Shown: one piece after another, positions 52,139 through 61,035 of the stretch
How positions within the stretch are numbered: the stretch's first letter is position 1
Layout of the letters: the number at the start of each line of letters is the position of its first letter
NCBI RefSeq assembly: GCF_003001995.1
Contig: NZ_PVNB01000002.1
Span: 124,001-188,000, forward strand
From: Orenia metallireducens
Lineage (GTDB): Bacteria > Bacillota > Halanaerobiia > Halobacteroidales > Halobacteroidaceae
DNA: 64,000 nt
Direction of reading: 5' to 3'
Translations under genes and position numbers: made by a program
The notes under the pieces: model-generated
What the model saw: the letters and a program-made list of their open reading frames with translations, nothing else
The model's database searches: none
What the model was told of the DNA's origin: nothing

Positions 52139-52250
52139 CAAAAAATATAAGAAAGGGCATTTATGCCCTTTCTTATATTTGATATAAATTTAGTTTGATA
52201 TAAACTTGGAGTTGAATCTCAATTCTTCTTAATTGAAAATGATTTTCGAT
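52139..52250 (-). ncRNA. Candidate Fur-regulated small RNA
   Basis: A consensus promoter (TTGACA, 17 bases, TATAAT) at 52285-52257 on the minus strand predicts a start near 52250. A strong stem-loop at 52180-52143 followed by six T would end the transcript near 52139, giving about 110 nt. No start codon with an open frame lies between. A Fur-like box (52235-52253) overlaps the start. The unit lies between two convergent gene ends, so it does not serve either neighbour. Confidence 0.5.
52143..52180. terminator. Bidirectional terminator, 18-bp stem
   Basis: AAATATAAGAAAGGGCAT (52143-52160) and its exact inverse (52163-52180), two-base loop; A-run on the left and T-run on the right. Confidence 0.92.
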
Positions 52251-52253
52251 ATC
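52235..52253. promoter_or_regulatory. Fur-like box
   Basis: GAAAATGATTTTCGATATC matches 14 of 19 positions of the classical GATAATGATAATCATTATC. It overlaps the predicted start of the minus-strand promoter at 52257-52285. On the plus strand it also falls between TTGAAA (52234) and TATTAT (52257), a second, weaker promoter. Confidence 0.55.
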
Positions 52254-52256
52254 GTT

Positions 52257-52285
52257 ATTATATCCTATAAAGATATCCTTGTCAA
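52257..52285 (-). promoter_or_regulatory. Consensus sigma-A promoter between convergent genes
   Basis: TTGACA (52285-52280), exactly 17 bases, TATAAT (52262-52257). Both hexamers are perfect. It drives the candidate small RNA. Confidence 0.75.
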
Positions 52286-52329
52286 CTATATAAGCATATT
52301 TTTTCAAATTTTAAAGATTATTAGCTATA

Positions 52330-53385
52330 TTATCTAATTCGCTTCTTTACCTCTGTTACAAAATCATATCTCGGTCCTATACTAAGCCCCTCAAAGACCT
52401 CCCAGGCCTTCTCTTTAGAATATCTAGTAGCAATTACCAATAGCAACAGAGCAAATAGGATCATGCTTGGTGCCCAATAGGGTTCTTCTCTTGTATATAC
52501 TAAATCAATACACTTTTTGATAGACTGTGAATACTCTTTAAGTAAATCACCAAGCTCCTTTATATTATTTACACCTATATAGTGAAACTCCCTAGGTAGA
52601 CTCTTTAGCCAATAACTATCCTTATCAGGCTTTAAACCTTTTCCAAACCAGTCTGTAAAAAAGACCTTTAAATCCTCCATAACTTGATTTGAATTAATAA
52701 ACTTCTGTAGTGATACCTTGTTTATACTGGTAGCTTCTGGTGTATATTTAATCTCTCTTTCAACCTTGCTTCCATAACTATCTAAATCATCCCTTAAACG
52801 CACAAATTCATCATCACCTAATTCAAGCAGAGCTGCTAGCTTGGCAAAACGCCTCTTGATAGCATCAGGTATACCTTCCTCATTTTTATAACCCAAATCA
52901 TGTTCAATCTCTGCCCAAGCATGCTGTAAAATAGACCTGATCTGTATTTCAAAAAAGAGCCCTCTAAATTTAGAATAACCCTCTAAATCAACTCTTGATA
53001 AATTAAGCCTTCCTACCTTATGTAAGGAACTATAGCCAAATTCAGCATAATCCCATTCCTTTCTCTTATCTATTGAGTTTTTTTGATCGATTTCAAACTC
53101 CTTTTCAATCAGTTCTGCTACTTTATCTACATCATCTGCAAAATATGTAATGATACGCACTCCAGATAAGTCTTTGATATCCTTTAACTTCTGATAGACC
53201 TTATTTGGTCTGCTAATCTTTTCAGCCAGACTCTCTATCCCTTTAGTTCGCGAGGTAACAGAGTGAATACAGACTTCATCATCAGCTAATATCTTTTTAA
53301 TCAAGTTTTTTAAACTTGTAGTAAAATCATTATATAATCCTTGCTCTCTTTTAAACTCCTCTAAAATTAGCTCCTTATTAGACAT
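52330..53385 (-). CDS. RelA/SpoT-domain (p)ppGpp synthetase-like protein, 351 aa
   Basis: The synthetase fold shows EKISRPNKVYQKLKDIKDLSGVRII, given by its core KDLSGVRIITYF, the G-loop YSSLHKVGRL, and EIQIRSILQHAWAEIEHDLGYK in parts. No hydrolase domain precedes it and no TGS/ACT follows, so it is a stand-alone synthetase longer than usual small alarmone synthetases (about 200-260). The extra C-terminal third ends with a hydrophobic segment (APSMILFALLLLVIATRY). It could be a small alarmone synthetase or a toxSAS-type relative, but no antitoxin partner is adjacent. ATG 53385 follows AAGGGGCTATTGTG. Confidence 0.82.
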   Translation of the reverse strand: MSNKELILEEFKREQGLYNDFTTSLKNLIKKILADDEVCIHSVTSRTKGIESLAEKISRPNKVYQKLKDIKDLSGVRIITYFADDVDKVAELIEKEFEIDQKNSIDKRKEWDYAEFGYSSLHKVGRLNLSRVDLEGYSKFRGLFFEIQIRSILQHAWAEIEHDLGYKNEEGIPDAIKRRFAKLAALLELGDDEFVRLRDDLDSYGSKVEREIKYTPEATSINKVSLQKFINSNQVMEDLKVFFTDWFGKGLKPDKDSYWLKSLPREFHYIGVNNIKELGDLLKEYSQSIKKCIDLVYTREEPYWAPSMILFALLLLVIATRYSKEKAWEVFEGLSIGPRYDFVTEVKKRIR

Positions 53386-53410
53386 CACAATAGCCCCTTT
53401 AATTGATTAA

Positions 53411-53436
53411 AGGAGTTATGAAATTTCATAACTCCT
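53411..53436 (-). terminator. Terminator after the M42 operon
   Basis: AGGAGTTATGAAA and its exact inverse, 26 bases, followed leftward by TTTAAT. Confidence 0.75.
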
Positions 53437-53451
53437 AATTATCTAATCACT

Positions 53452-54462
53452 TTATTCAAATAATCCTGTATAGCTACTCTCTAAAAGCTGTGTTAATAAC
53501 TTAATACTATTATCTACATCATTGATATCAACCATCTCTGATGGAGAATGGACATAGCGGCAAGGGATAGATAAAGCACCAGAAGGTATACCCTCCCTTG
53601 TTAAATGAATTGCCCCTGCATCGGTTCCACCAGACACTAAAACCTCTAATTGATAAGGAATATTATTCTCTTCAGCAATATCGATCATCAAATTCTTAAC
53701 CTGAGGATGAACCAGCACTGAGCTATCCTTGATCTTAATAGCTGGACCTTTACCTAGACCAACCTCCATTCTTCTGGCTTCTGGCATATCACCTGTCAAG
53801 GTAACATCTACTGCAATCCCTAAATCAGGATTGATCCCAAAAGAAGAGGTCTTAGCTCCTCTTAAACCTACCTCCTCTTGTACAGTGAAGACAAAATAGG
53901 TATCATAAGTAGGAATACTCTCTAAGCGATTCAAAGTCTCCAATAAGACTACACATCCAATTCTATCATCCATCGCCTTAGAGACTAATTTATCACCTAA
54001 ATCATCCATCTGACGATAATAGCTAGCTGTATCACCAACCTTAACCTTAGCTGCTGCTTCTTCTTTATTAGTAGCGCCAATATCAGCATACAGCTTTTCA
54101 TGCTTTAATTTACTGATATCATCTAACTTCCCTTCTTTATCGATAACTCCAATTGTCTCACCATTGAATAGAACTCTAGCTCCCAATAACATATAAGGAG
54201 ATAGTCCACCAACATTGGAAAAACGGATAAACCCATCATCATCAATATGGGTAGCAATTAATCCAATTTCATCCATATGGGCTGCTAGCATTACTCTCTT
54301 ACTAGAATCCTTTCCTTTCTTTAAGGCGATTAAATTGCCCAAACTATCAGTTCGTAGCTCATCAACTTTGTCCTCAATTTTAGCTTTAATGATCTCTCTA
54401 ATTCTATCTTCATGCCCTGATGGGCCATAGGCTTCTACCAACTCTTTAATCAACTCTTTCAT
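53452..54462 (-). CDS. M42-family aminopeptidase, third of three
   Basis: 336 residues of the TET/CelM group: large self-compartmentalising, metal-dependent aminopeptidases. Ligand motifs: LAAHMDEIGLIATH, SKAMDDRIGCVVLLE, VQEEVGLRGAKTS (catalytic Glu pair), GIAVDVTLTGD and RYVHSPSEMVD. Its start overlaps the preceding paralogue by 17 bases, so the three genes are one translationally coupled operon. N-terminal residue preference cannot be read from sequence. Ends at the terminator at 53411. Confidence 0.93.
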   Translation of the reverse strand: MKELIKELVEAYGPSGHEDRIREIIKAKIEDKVDELRTDSLGNLIALKKGKDSSKRVMLAAHMDEIGLIATHIDDDGFIRFSNVGGLSPYMLLGARVLFNGETIGVIDKEGKLDDISKLKHEKLYADIGATNKEEAAAKVKVGDTASYYRQMDDLGDKLVSKAMDDRIGCVVLLETLNRLESIPTYDTYFVFTVQEEVGLRGAKTSSFGINPDLGIAVDVTLTGDMPEARRMEVGLGKGPAIKIKDSSVLVHPQVKNLMIDIAEENNIPYQLEVLVSGGTDAGAIHLTREGIPSGALSIPCRYVHSPSEMVDINDVDNSIKLLTQLLESSYTGLFE

Positions 54463-55483
54463 TTAAAAAACCCCCTTTTTCAATATCATGGCAGAATTCA
54501 TCTGCTAAATCTATCATAGCTTGATAATCCTTTAAATTCATAACAGCTGCTGGTGAGTGGATATAACGGCATGGTACGGAGATAACCGCTGTTGGAATCC
54601 CCTCTTGGGTCAGATAAATCTTACCACCATCAGTCCCTGCTTTAGTAAATTTTCTAAGCTGATAGTTAATTTGATTATCCTCTGCAACCTTAATCAATCT
54701 ATCCAATAAAGGTTTATAGGTAATCATCGCACCATCTCTAAAGGTTAGTGCAGGTCCATCTCCTAACTTAGTGACATGACCTTCCTCTTTGATATCAGGT
54801 ACATCAGCTGCTGTAGTTCCTTCAAGAACTAATGCTAAATCTGGCTCTATATCATAAGCTGCAACAGTAGCCCCGCGAGCACCAACCTCCTCTTGTACAG
54901 TAAAAACACCATAGACAGGGAAGTCATAATCCTTCTTCATTAGCTCTACCAAAGCTGCACAGCCTACCCTATCATCAAAGGCCTTCCCTTTAACAGTATC
55001 CTCTCCTAACTGCTCATATTTACTATCAAAGCTGGCCATAGTACCCAACTCTACTAATTTCTCACTCTCTTTTTTATCCTTAGTACCTATATCTATGTAA
55101 AGCTGTTTATAATCTAAAGGCTTCTTTCTCTCATTGGGTTTCTGTAAATGAATTGCTTTAGCGCCAATTACTCCAGGAATTTTATCCTCACCAACCAAGA
55201 CCCTCTTTGATACCAAAACCCTCTTATCTATCCCGCCAACAGGCTTAAAGCTTAAGAGTCCATCATCGGTAATGTCAGTAATCATCAGTCCAATCTCATC
55301 CATATGGGCTGTAATCATCAATCTAGGGCTTGATTGCTTTCCTTTCTTATAAGCAATCAGGTTACCTAAAGCATCAGTTCTTAATTCATCAACATAATTG
55401 ACTAACTCTTCTCTGATTATATTTCTGACCTCATCCTCTTTACTTGAAACACCTATCGCTTCACTTAATCTCTTTAAAAGCAT
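54446..55483 (-). CDS. M42-family aminopeptidase, second of three
   Basis: 345 residues. Motifs: ITAHMDEIGLMI, GKAFDDRVGCAALVE, VQEEVGARGATVAAY, VLEGTTAADVP and RYIHSPAAVMN. In the second metal site Glu (LEGT) replaces Asp (VDVT/IDVC) seen in the other two; both occur in the family, but the change marks a different subtype. GGAGGGGTTAAG precedes ATG 55483, which overlaps the end of the upstream gene by 10 bases. Confidence 0.93.
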   Translation of the reverse strand: MLLKRLSEAIGVSSKEDEVRNIIREELVNYVDELRTDALGNLIAYKKGKQSSPRLMITAHMDEIGLMITDITDDGLLSFKPVGGIDKRVLVSKRVLVGEDKIPGVIGAKAIHLQKPNERKKPLDYKQLYIDIGTKDKKESEKLVELGTMASFDSKYEQLGEDTVKGKAFDDRVGCAALVELMKKDYDFPVYGVFTVQEEVGARGATVAAYDIEPDLALVLEGTTAADVPDIKEEGHVTKLGDGPALTFRDGAMITYKPLLDRLIKVAEDNQINYQLRKFTKAGTDGGKIYLTQEGIPTAVISVPCRYIHSPAAVMNLKDYQAMIDLADEFCHDIEKGGFLNERVD

Positions 55484-56529
55484 CTTAACCCCTCCACAAA
55501 CTCATCATTTATTTCTACAATAAAATGGGCTAATAATCTAGCTCCCCGCTTAATATCATCTAAGCTGGCTGTCTCTACAGAAGTATGCATATACCTTAGT
55601 GGGATAGAGAGTAATGCCGTTGGAATTCCAGCACGGGTAACTTGGATAGCATAAGCATCAGTTCCTCCTGGACGATTTGATGGTTCCACTTGATAGGGTA
55701 TATCCAGCTCCTTAGCTATCTCTGTTAACTTTTTAAATATCTTTGGATGGACATGGGGACCAAAGCCAATAGCAGGACCTTTACCCAACTCAGCTGCATC
55801 CTCTTTACTGACACCAGGCATAGTAGCATGGCAGACATCTATAGCTATCCCTATATCAGGAACAATTCCATAAGTACTAGTGATAGCCCCTCTGACTCCA
55901 ACCTCTTCTTGCACAGTAGCTACCCCATAAACATCTATTTGGTGCTTTAACTTATTTAAATTCTTTAGTGTTTCTAAGATCATCAATACCCCTGCTCTAT
56001 CATCAAGGGCTTTTCCTGTTATTCTATCATTCTTTAATTCACAGAACTCTCTTTTAATAGAGATAATGTCACCTACTCTAATTTGAGACTTTACCTGCTC
56101 TTCATTAAGTCCTAAATCTATGTACATATCCTCCATCTTATAGGCCTTGGTGACCTCTTCAGCACTTTGGATGTGAGGTGCTTTGGCTCCAATCACCCCT
56201 TGTAAGCTCTCTTTGCCATGGACTAATACCTCTTGTCCAACTAAGGTTCTTTGGTCAACACCACCTACAGGGGTAAAGCGTAAAAAGCCACCTTCTTCTA
56301 TCTTGGTGACCATTAACCCAATCTCATCCATATGGGCTGCTAGCATAATTTTTAACTGAGAAAAATTACCCTTGCCTCTTTTACAAGAGATTAAATTTCC
56401 CAAGGCATCATATTCAATTTCATCAGTATATTGCTCAAAGGCTGTGGCTACTTGCTTAGATATTTTCTTTTCATAGCCAGATACACCTACTGCGTTAGAT
56501 AACTCTGCTACAAATCTCTTTCCTTCCAT
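55474..56529 (-). CDS. M42-family aminopeptidase, first of three
   Basis: 351 residues. Motifs: LAAHMDEIGLMVTK, GKALDDRAGVLMILE, VQEEVGVRGAITSTY, IAIDVCHATMPG and RYMHTSVETAS. It starts the three-gene operon with GAGGAGGGACGTAAG before ATG 56529. The three paralogues share the fold but differ in the second-site acid and in substrate-pocket surroundings (CHATMPG, GTTAAD, TLTGDM), suggesting different residue preferences within one peptide-degradation system. Confidence 0.93.
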   Translation of the reverse strand: MEGKRFVAELSNAVGVSGYEKKISKQVATAFEQYTDEIEYDALGNLISCKRGKGNFSQLKIMLAAHMDEIGLMVTKIEEGGFLRFTPVGGVDQRTLVGQEVLVHGKESLQGVIGAKAPHIQSAEEVTKAYKMEDMYIDLGLNEEQVKSQIRVGDIISIKREFCELKNDRITGKALDDRAGVLMILETLKNLNKLKHQIDVYGVATVQEEVGVRGAITSTYGIVPDIGIAIDVCHATMPGVSKEDAAELGKGPAIGFGPHVHPKIFKKLTEIAKELDIPYQVEPSNRPGGTDAYAIQVTRAGIPTALLSIPLRYMHTSVETASLDDIKRGARLLAHFIVEINDEFVEGLRCF

Positions 56530-57163
56530 CTTACGTCCCTCCTCTATTAGATTAATCTCTTTAAATTCATTTGAGTAAAGTTGAGGATAAAGTTAAAATT
56601 ATCCTTAATTATTATTTCGTATAGAATAGCAAATGTCAATACAATGAGTTTATTTTATTTGATAATTATTTATTATTTTATTCAATCTTCTAGCAGTTTT
56701 ATTTGTAATAGCTTAAAAAACTATTATCTATAGATAAACAATTCTAGAACGGAATTTAAATATTCTACTAATTTAATACATTTAACTTCTTAACCAAAAA
56801 CTTAAAAGATAACTTTCAGCAACTAATCTCCCGCGCCCTGAGGGGAATTATACCGAAGAAGTACTCTTGGGGTGAATCTACGCCAATGAGACCAAATAAT
56901 TTGAAATATTAATTAATTATTTACTCTTTAATTTGTAAAATTCGTGTTAATTCGTTGCTAATCTTTAGTTTTTGAACTTTAGTCTTTTATTTTACTTTGG
57001 ACTTGGACATCCATAGCTTGTCTTAGCTTTTAAAAAAAGATATAGCAAAATGATATTAAGACACCTTTGTTTTGGTAGTTAGATGGTTAGGCTTAACCTA
57101 GCTAGCCAACCATCTTTCCACCTAACCCTCAAATTATCGTAATATATCACTTGAATTATTAAT
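56530..57163. other. 634-bp intergenic region with repeats and a GC-rich patch
   Basis: No gene. A GC-rich, structured patch at about 56829-56892 (CCCGCGCCCTGAGGGG, then CTCTTGGGGTGAATCTACGCC) differs sharply from its surroundings. A TTCGTTGCTAA repeat lies at 56951 and MITE-like copy C at 57047-57152. Confidence 0.6.
57047..57152. mobile_element. MITE-like element, copy C
   Basis: Ends AATGATATTAAGACACCTTTG and AAATTATCGTAATATATC resemble copies A and B; the interior again holds GGTAGTTAGATGGTTAGG with an inverse copy CCAACCATCTTTCCACCTAACC, given here in parts. Non-coding, about 106 bp. Confidence 0.55.
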
Positions 57164-58678
57164 TTAAAGATATTCTCTAATCAACTCAGCAGCTCTATCT
57201 AAACCCGGACCTCCAATTATTAATAAGAGGTCATTTCTCTTAGTTTTGCCCAAAGCCAATTCGATTGCTTCTTGTAACCTAGCAGTATTCTTAATATTAA
57301 TACCCTTATTCCTGATAATCTCAGTAAAGACTGCCTCTTCCTCTAATAATACTTTATTCTTGTAAATTACCTCTTCTTCAGCTCTAGTAGTAATAAGATC
57401 TGCTAAATTCAATCTTTTAGCCCACTTACCAATAAGCTGAGCATTTAAGCGATTGGCCTGAAGTCCTCGTCTTCCTTTTAAAAAGTGGACCATAATTAAA
57501 TCATTATAATCAAAGCTTTTAATAGTTTGAAAGTTGGCCGTTAAGCTTGCTGGATTATGAGCAAAATCATCGATAATAGTAAAATCTTGATCATAAATCA
57601 CTTCCATTCTTCTTCTAATTCCAGTAAAGGACTCTAAAGCTGCTTTGACCTTTAATAATGGGAATCCTAAGATTAAGGCTGTAGTAAAAGCAGCTAAAAT
57701 ATTATATATATTATGATAACCTAATAATGGTGTCCTTAATCTAAGAACTGTAGGATGAACCATCTTTCCAAGATTACTAATAATATCACGATTAATACTA
57801 ATTTTAAATTCCAAACCATTTTGATTCATTTTTATATCTTCAGCTTTAATATCTCCATGCTTATTATAGATACTATAGGTATATATCTTTGCTTCTGTAA
57901 TCTTTACTAACCTGTTAGTATACTTGTCATCTAAATTAAACACGGCAGCCTTATCCTCAGCTAAATATCTAAATAACCGCTCTTTACTTTGATAATAGTC
58001 CTCTAAACTCTTATGAAACTCCATATGGTCATAAGATAGATTGGTAAAGACACCTACATCATAATCTACACCCCAAACCCGATCCAACTTCAAGCCATGG
58101 GAAGATACCTCCATGGTCAAATAGTCTGTCTTACTCTTTCTCATCTTAGTAAAGAATTTATTTAAGGTGATAATGTCTGGAGTAGTACATTTGGTAGGGT
58201 CATAAAGGTACTCTGTTCCAATCTTATTATATAGTGTCCCAATTAAGCCACTACTACCGACTATATCAGTTATAATATGATCTATCATAGAGCTTGTAGT
58301 CGTCTTGCCTGTAGTACCAGTTACCCCAATTATCCTTAGTTTGTGACTAGGGTTATCATATACTCTATTGACCAGCTCTGCTAATACCTTCCTACTATTC
58401 TTGACTCTGATATAGGTGAAATCTTTGTTATTTTCAATCTTATCTTCACCAATGATAGCAATAGCACCCTGACTTATAGCTTCATTAATATATTGGTGAC
58501 CATCTACATTAAACCCTTTAATAGCTACAAATAATGAGTTAGCTTTGACATTTTTAGAATTATCTGTTACATGGTCTATCTCCCAATTTTGAAAGTTATC
58601 AATTTCTATTATATCCAAACCTCTAATCAATTCATCTAATAACAGTTCATTTAAATCTACCAAGGGATTTGAAAACAC
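57164..58678 (-). CDS. MurE-like ATP-dependent ligase, divergent
   Basis: 504 residues, Mur ligase fold: VTDNSKNVKANSLFVAIKG substrate domain, ATP loop GVTGTTGKTTTSS, EVSSHGLKLDRV, and FTNLSYDHMEFHKS, all as in MurE (UDP-MurNAc-tripeptide synthetase). The C-terminal domain lacks the DNPR-type motif that selects diaminopimelate (LITTRAEEEVI stands near its place), and DDFAHNPASL replaces DYAHTPD. So it may add a different amino acid or act outside classic wall synthesis. It lies outside any mur cluster. GTG 58678 follows AAAGGGGGGATAAA. Confidence 0.85.
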   Translation of the reverse strand: MFSNPLVDLNELLLDELIRGLDIIEIDNFQNWEIDHVTDNSKNVKANSLFVAIKGFNVDGHQYINEAISQGAIAIIGEDKIENNKDFTYIRVKNSRKVLAELVNRVYDNPSHKLRIIGVTGTTGKTTTSSMIDHIITDIVGSSGLIGTLYNKIGTEYLYDPTKCTTPDIITLNKFFTKMRKSKTDYLTMEVSSHGLKLDRVWGVDYDVGVFTNLSYDHMEFHKSLEDYYQSKERLFRYLAEDKAAVFNLDDKYTNRLVKITEAKIYTYSIYNKHGDIKAEDIKMNQNGLEFKISINRDIISNLGKMVHPTVLRLRTPLLGYHNIYNILAAFTTALILGFPLLKVKAALESFTGIRRRMEVIYDQDFTIIDDFAHNPASLTANFQTIKSFDYNDLIMVHFLKGRRGLQANRLNAQLIGKWAKRLNLADLITTRAEEEVIYKNKVLLEEEAVFTEIIRNKGINIKNTARLQEAIELALGKTKRNDLLLIIGGPGLDRAAELIREYL

Positions 58679-58944
58679 TTTATCCCCCCTTTTATAAGCT
58701 TTTAAAAAACAAATTCAGATATAAATTTTCTGAAGTTACTATAACTATATGTACTAATTAAGGTGATTATTAAGACAAGAGCTATATCCAGACTGATAAA
58801 ATTAATTATACTTTATATTATATATAATACTTTTAAATTTTTAAAATGATAGAATCATCTACTAATTATGGAATTAAATCAAATACATATTTATGATAGC
58901 TTTAACAGATTATAAAAATATATTAAAGATTGGGGGATAAAATA

Positions 58945-59868
58945 ATGAATCGCAATGATAAAAAACAAACTTCAATTGTAATCTTAATAGTACTAGTCAC
59001 CTTGATTCTTAGTTTTATCATCTCAATACCAGACAAAAATAACCTCTCTAAATCTAAAAAAGAATTAGGAACTGATGAGCCATTCTTTCTTAAGGTAGTA
59101 AGACCAGAAGTATCATTAGAAGGATTAAATATAGGAGGACTAAATGTTAATCAGATCAATCAGCTTTTACACAAATTGTCCCCCAAAAAGAGTATAGAAC
59201 CTCAAAATGCCTTTATCTTCAGGGATAAAATCTTTGATAGTAAATTAGGCAGATCAATAGATACTAAAAAAACTATGCAAAATATTCTCTCTGCTAAAAC
59301 AGAAGATAAGATAAGTTGCTCCTATACTACTATAGCCCCTACTATCAGTAAAGAAATGCTTAAGAGTAAAGGTATCTTTTATTTTACAAAAATAGATAAA
59401 TCAAAATCAAAAGGTAGAATATTAGGGCACTATACCACTTATCTTGCAAATAATTCGCTAAACCGAAGGAATAATATTAGGATAGCTCTTGAAGATATAA
59501 ATTATTATGAACTTAAACCCAAAGAAGAGTTCTCATTTAATCAGATTATCGGACTACCTAGTCAAGAGAAAGGATATAAAAAAGCACCTATTATCGACTC
59601 TGGTAAATTCATCCCTAAAGTCGGTGGAGGTATCTGTCAAGTTTCTACAACTCTTTATAACGCCACTTTAGAAGCAAAGCTTAAAATTACAGAAAGGCAT
59701 CGCCATAGCAAAGTTCTTTCCTATATAAAAGCAGGCCAAGATGCTACAGTAGTTCCACAACAAAAAGACTTTAAATTTGTTAATAATACAGAAAATCCCC
59801 TTATCATCTTAACAGATATTATAGATAGGTATGTAGCTATTTATATCCTAGAAGAGATAAGGGATTAA
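58945..59868 (+). CDS. VanW-family protein, membrane-anchored
   Basis: 307 residues. An N-terminal helix (TSIVILIVLVTLILSFIISI) anchors an outside domain. An N-terminal peptidoglycan-binding-like region (about 60-120, VSLEGLNIGGLNVNQINQLL) precedes the VanW domain (about 155-290) with FSFNQIIG, GGGICQVSTTLYNATLEA, ERHRHSKVLSY and AGQDATVV. Its role is unclear; relatives occur in glycopeptide-resistance clusters and spore formers. ATG 58945 with GGGGGATAAA upstream is preferred over TTG 58930. It converges on the paralogous pair to its right. Confidence 0.9.
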   Translation: MNRNDKKQTSIVILIVLVTLILSFIISIPDKNNLSKSKKELGTDEPFFLKVVRPEVSLEGLNIGGLNVNQINQLLHKLSPKKSIEPQNAFIFRDKIFDSKLGRSIDTKKTMQNILSAKTEDKISCSYTTIAPTISKEMLKSKGIFYFTKIDKSKSKGRILGHYTTYLANNSLNRRNNIRIALEDINYYELKPKEEFSFNQIIGLPSQEKGYKKAPIIDSGKFIPKVGGGICQVSTTLYNATLEAKLKITERHRHSKVLSYIKAGQDATVVPQQKDFKFVNNTENPLIILTDIIDRYVAIYILEEIRD

Positions 59869-60896
59869 AAGATTATTAAGATAAAGATAATTATAATTAT
59901 AAATAATGTTATGAAGAATAAAAGCATAAAGGTTCCTTGGTCTATAGCCGCTCCTTCTTTATTCTTTATACTCTTTTCTTCTGCCTGTGGTGTTGATATT
60001 TTAATCTGAGGACTGACCGATAGATTCCCATAGATATTGGGACCAAATTTAATTAAAACCCAATATCTCTCTGTAGCTTGATTGAACTCTCTATCTTCAA
60101 TTGTTGCCTTAATCATCCCTGTTGTATCTTTTAATAAACTTGCTAAATATCTGCCCATCTCACTATTGTCACTAATTTTGACTAAAATTTCATCCCCATT
60201 AAGCAACTCTTCAACTCTTTTTCCACTACTAGGAGAAATAACAGGCTGACAAGTCAGATTTATATCTAAGCCTAACTTCTTCTCTTCTCCTTCTTGTTTT
60301 GCAGAATGATTATCATCATTTTGAGCTTGTTCTTCTTTAAAGAAGAGATCAGGATAATAGGTTTTTAATTTAACCTTAGTTAAAGTTTTAGCAAATAGCT
60401 TTAAATTTATCTCCTCTTTAAGAAACTCCTCTAATTTTTCTTTAAAAATCATTTTAAATTTAGAGAGATCATCTGCTTTTAATAGTGTAAATAGTTCGTA
60501 TATCTCAGCAGCAGTAAATAGCCTCTCAAACTTTAAATGGGACTCCTTAGAATTAAGACTTTTTTTACTTTTAACATTGACATCAGTTAAAGTCTTAGTA
60601 AAGACCATATGGTCTATGTTAAGACTTATATTCTCCACATCCTCTTTGGAGGTTGTTACCAGATCAGAGCTTAATATCTCTCCATCCCTTCCATCACTTA
60701 CGATACTGAATAAGAGATAGGTCTTGTTATAAGCACCATAGCCGACTCTACCATGAATAATCATATAACTTTGGCTGACATAATCGACCATCTGTAATGC
60801 CTTATCTAAATCACCTTCAGCTAACTTTAAAGCCTGTTTAGCCTCATCTTGATTTATTTCTGCAGTCTGTTGTATTACTCCAATTTTTTGGTCCAT
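59865..60896 (-). CDS. Tail-anchored protein with UBA-like N-terminus, paralogue 2
   Basis: 343 residues. Residues 1-40 (KIGVIQQTAEINQDEAKQAL in part, then EGDLDKALQMV) look like a UBA/EF-Ts-N three-helix domain. A long soluble middle follows, then LDINLTCQPVISPSSGKRV and FGPNIYGNLSVSPQIKIST, and a C-terminal hydrophobic helix (GTFMLLFFITLFIIIIIFILIIF) with only a few residues after it. So it is tail-anchored, cytoplasm-facing. ATG 60896 matches the paralogue's start; GTG 60905 lies in the ribosome site. Its stop overlaps the convergent VanW stop by four bases. Function unknown. Confidence 0.78.
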   Translation of the reverse strand: MDQKIGVIQQTAEINQDEAKQALKLAEGDLDKALQMVDYVSQSYMIIHGRVGYGAYNKTYLLFSIVSDGRDGEILSSDLVTTSKEDVENISLNIDHMVFTKTLTDVNVKSKKSLNSKESHLKFERLFTAAEIYELFTLLKADDLSKFKMIFKEKLEEFLKEEINLKLFAKTLTKVKLKTYYPDLFFKEEQAQNDDNHSAKQEGEEKKLGLDINLTCQPVISPSSGKRVEELLNGDEILVKISDNSEMGRYLASLLKDTTGMIKATIEDREFNQATERYWVLIKFGPNIYGNLSVSPQIKISTPQAEEKSIKNKEGAAIDQGTFMLLFFITLFIIIIIFILIIF

Positions 60897-61035
60897 GGTC
60901 TTCACCCTTTATTAAATGAACTTAGCTAGACTAATTTCATAGAATCTAATGATTATTATCGTACTCTATATAGTCTTTTAATATTTGAATTCTTTTTAAG
61001 TTGATTGTACCCTTTAATGAAATATTATATCCTAA

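Noticed and set aside
56829-56892. c-di-AMP (ydaO) or other riboswitch
   Set aside because: GGGGTGAATC is reminiscent, but the other conserved segments are missing, there is no terminator after it, and no plausible target gene lies directly downstream on the plus strand.
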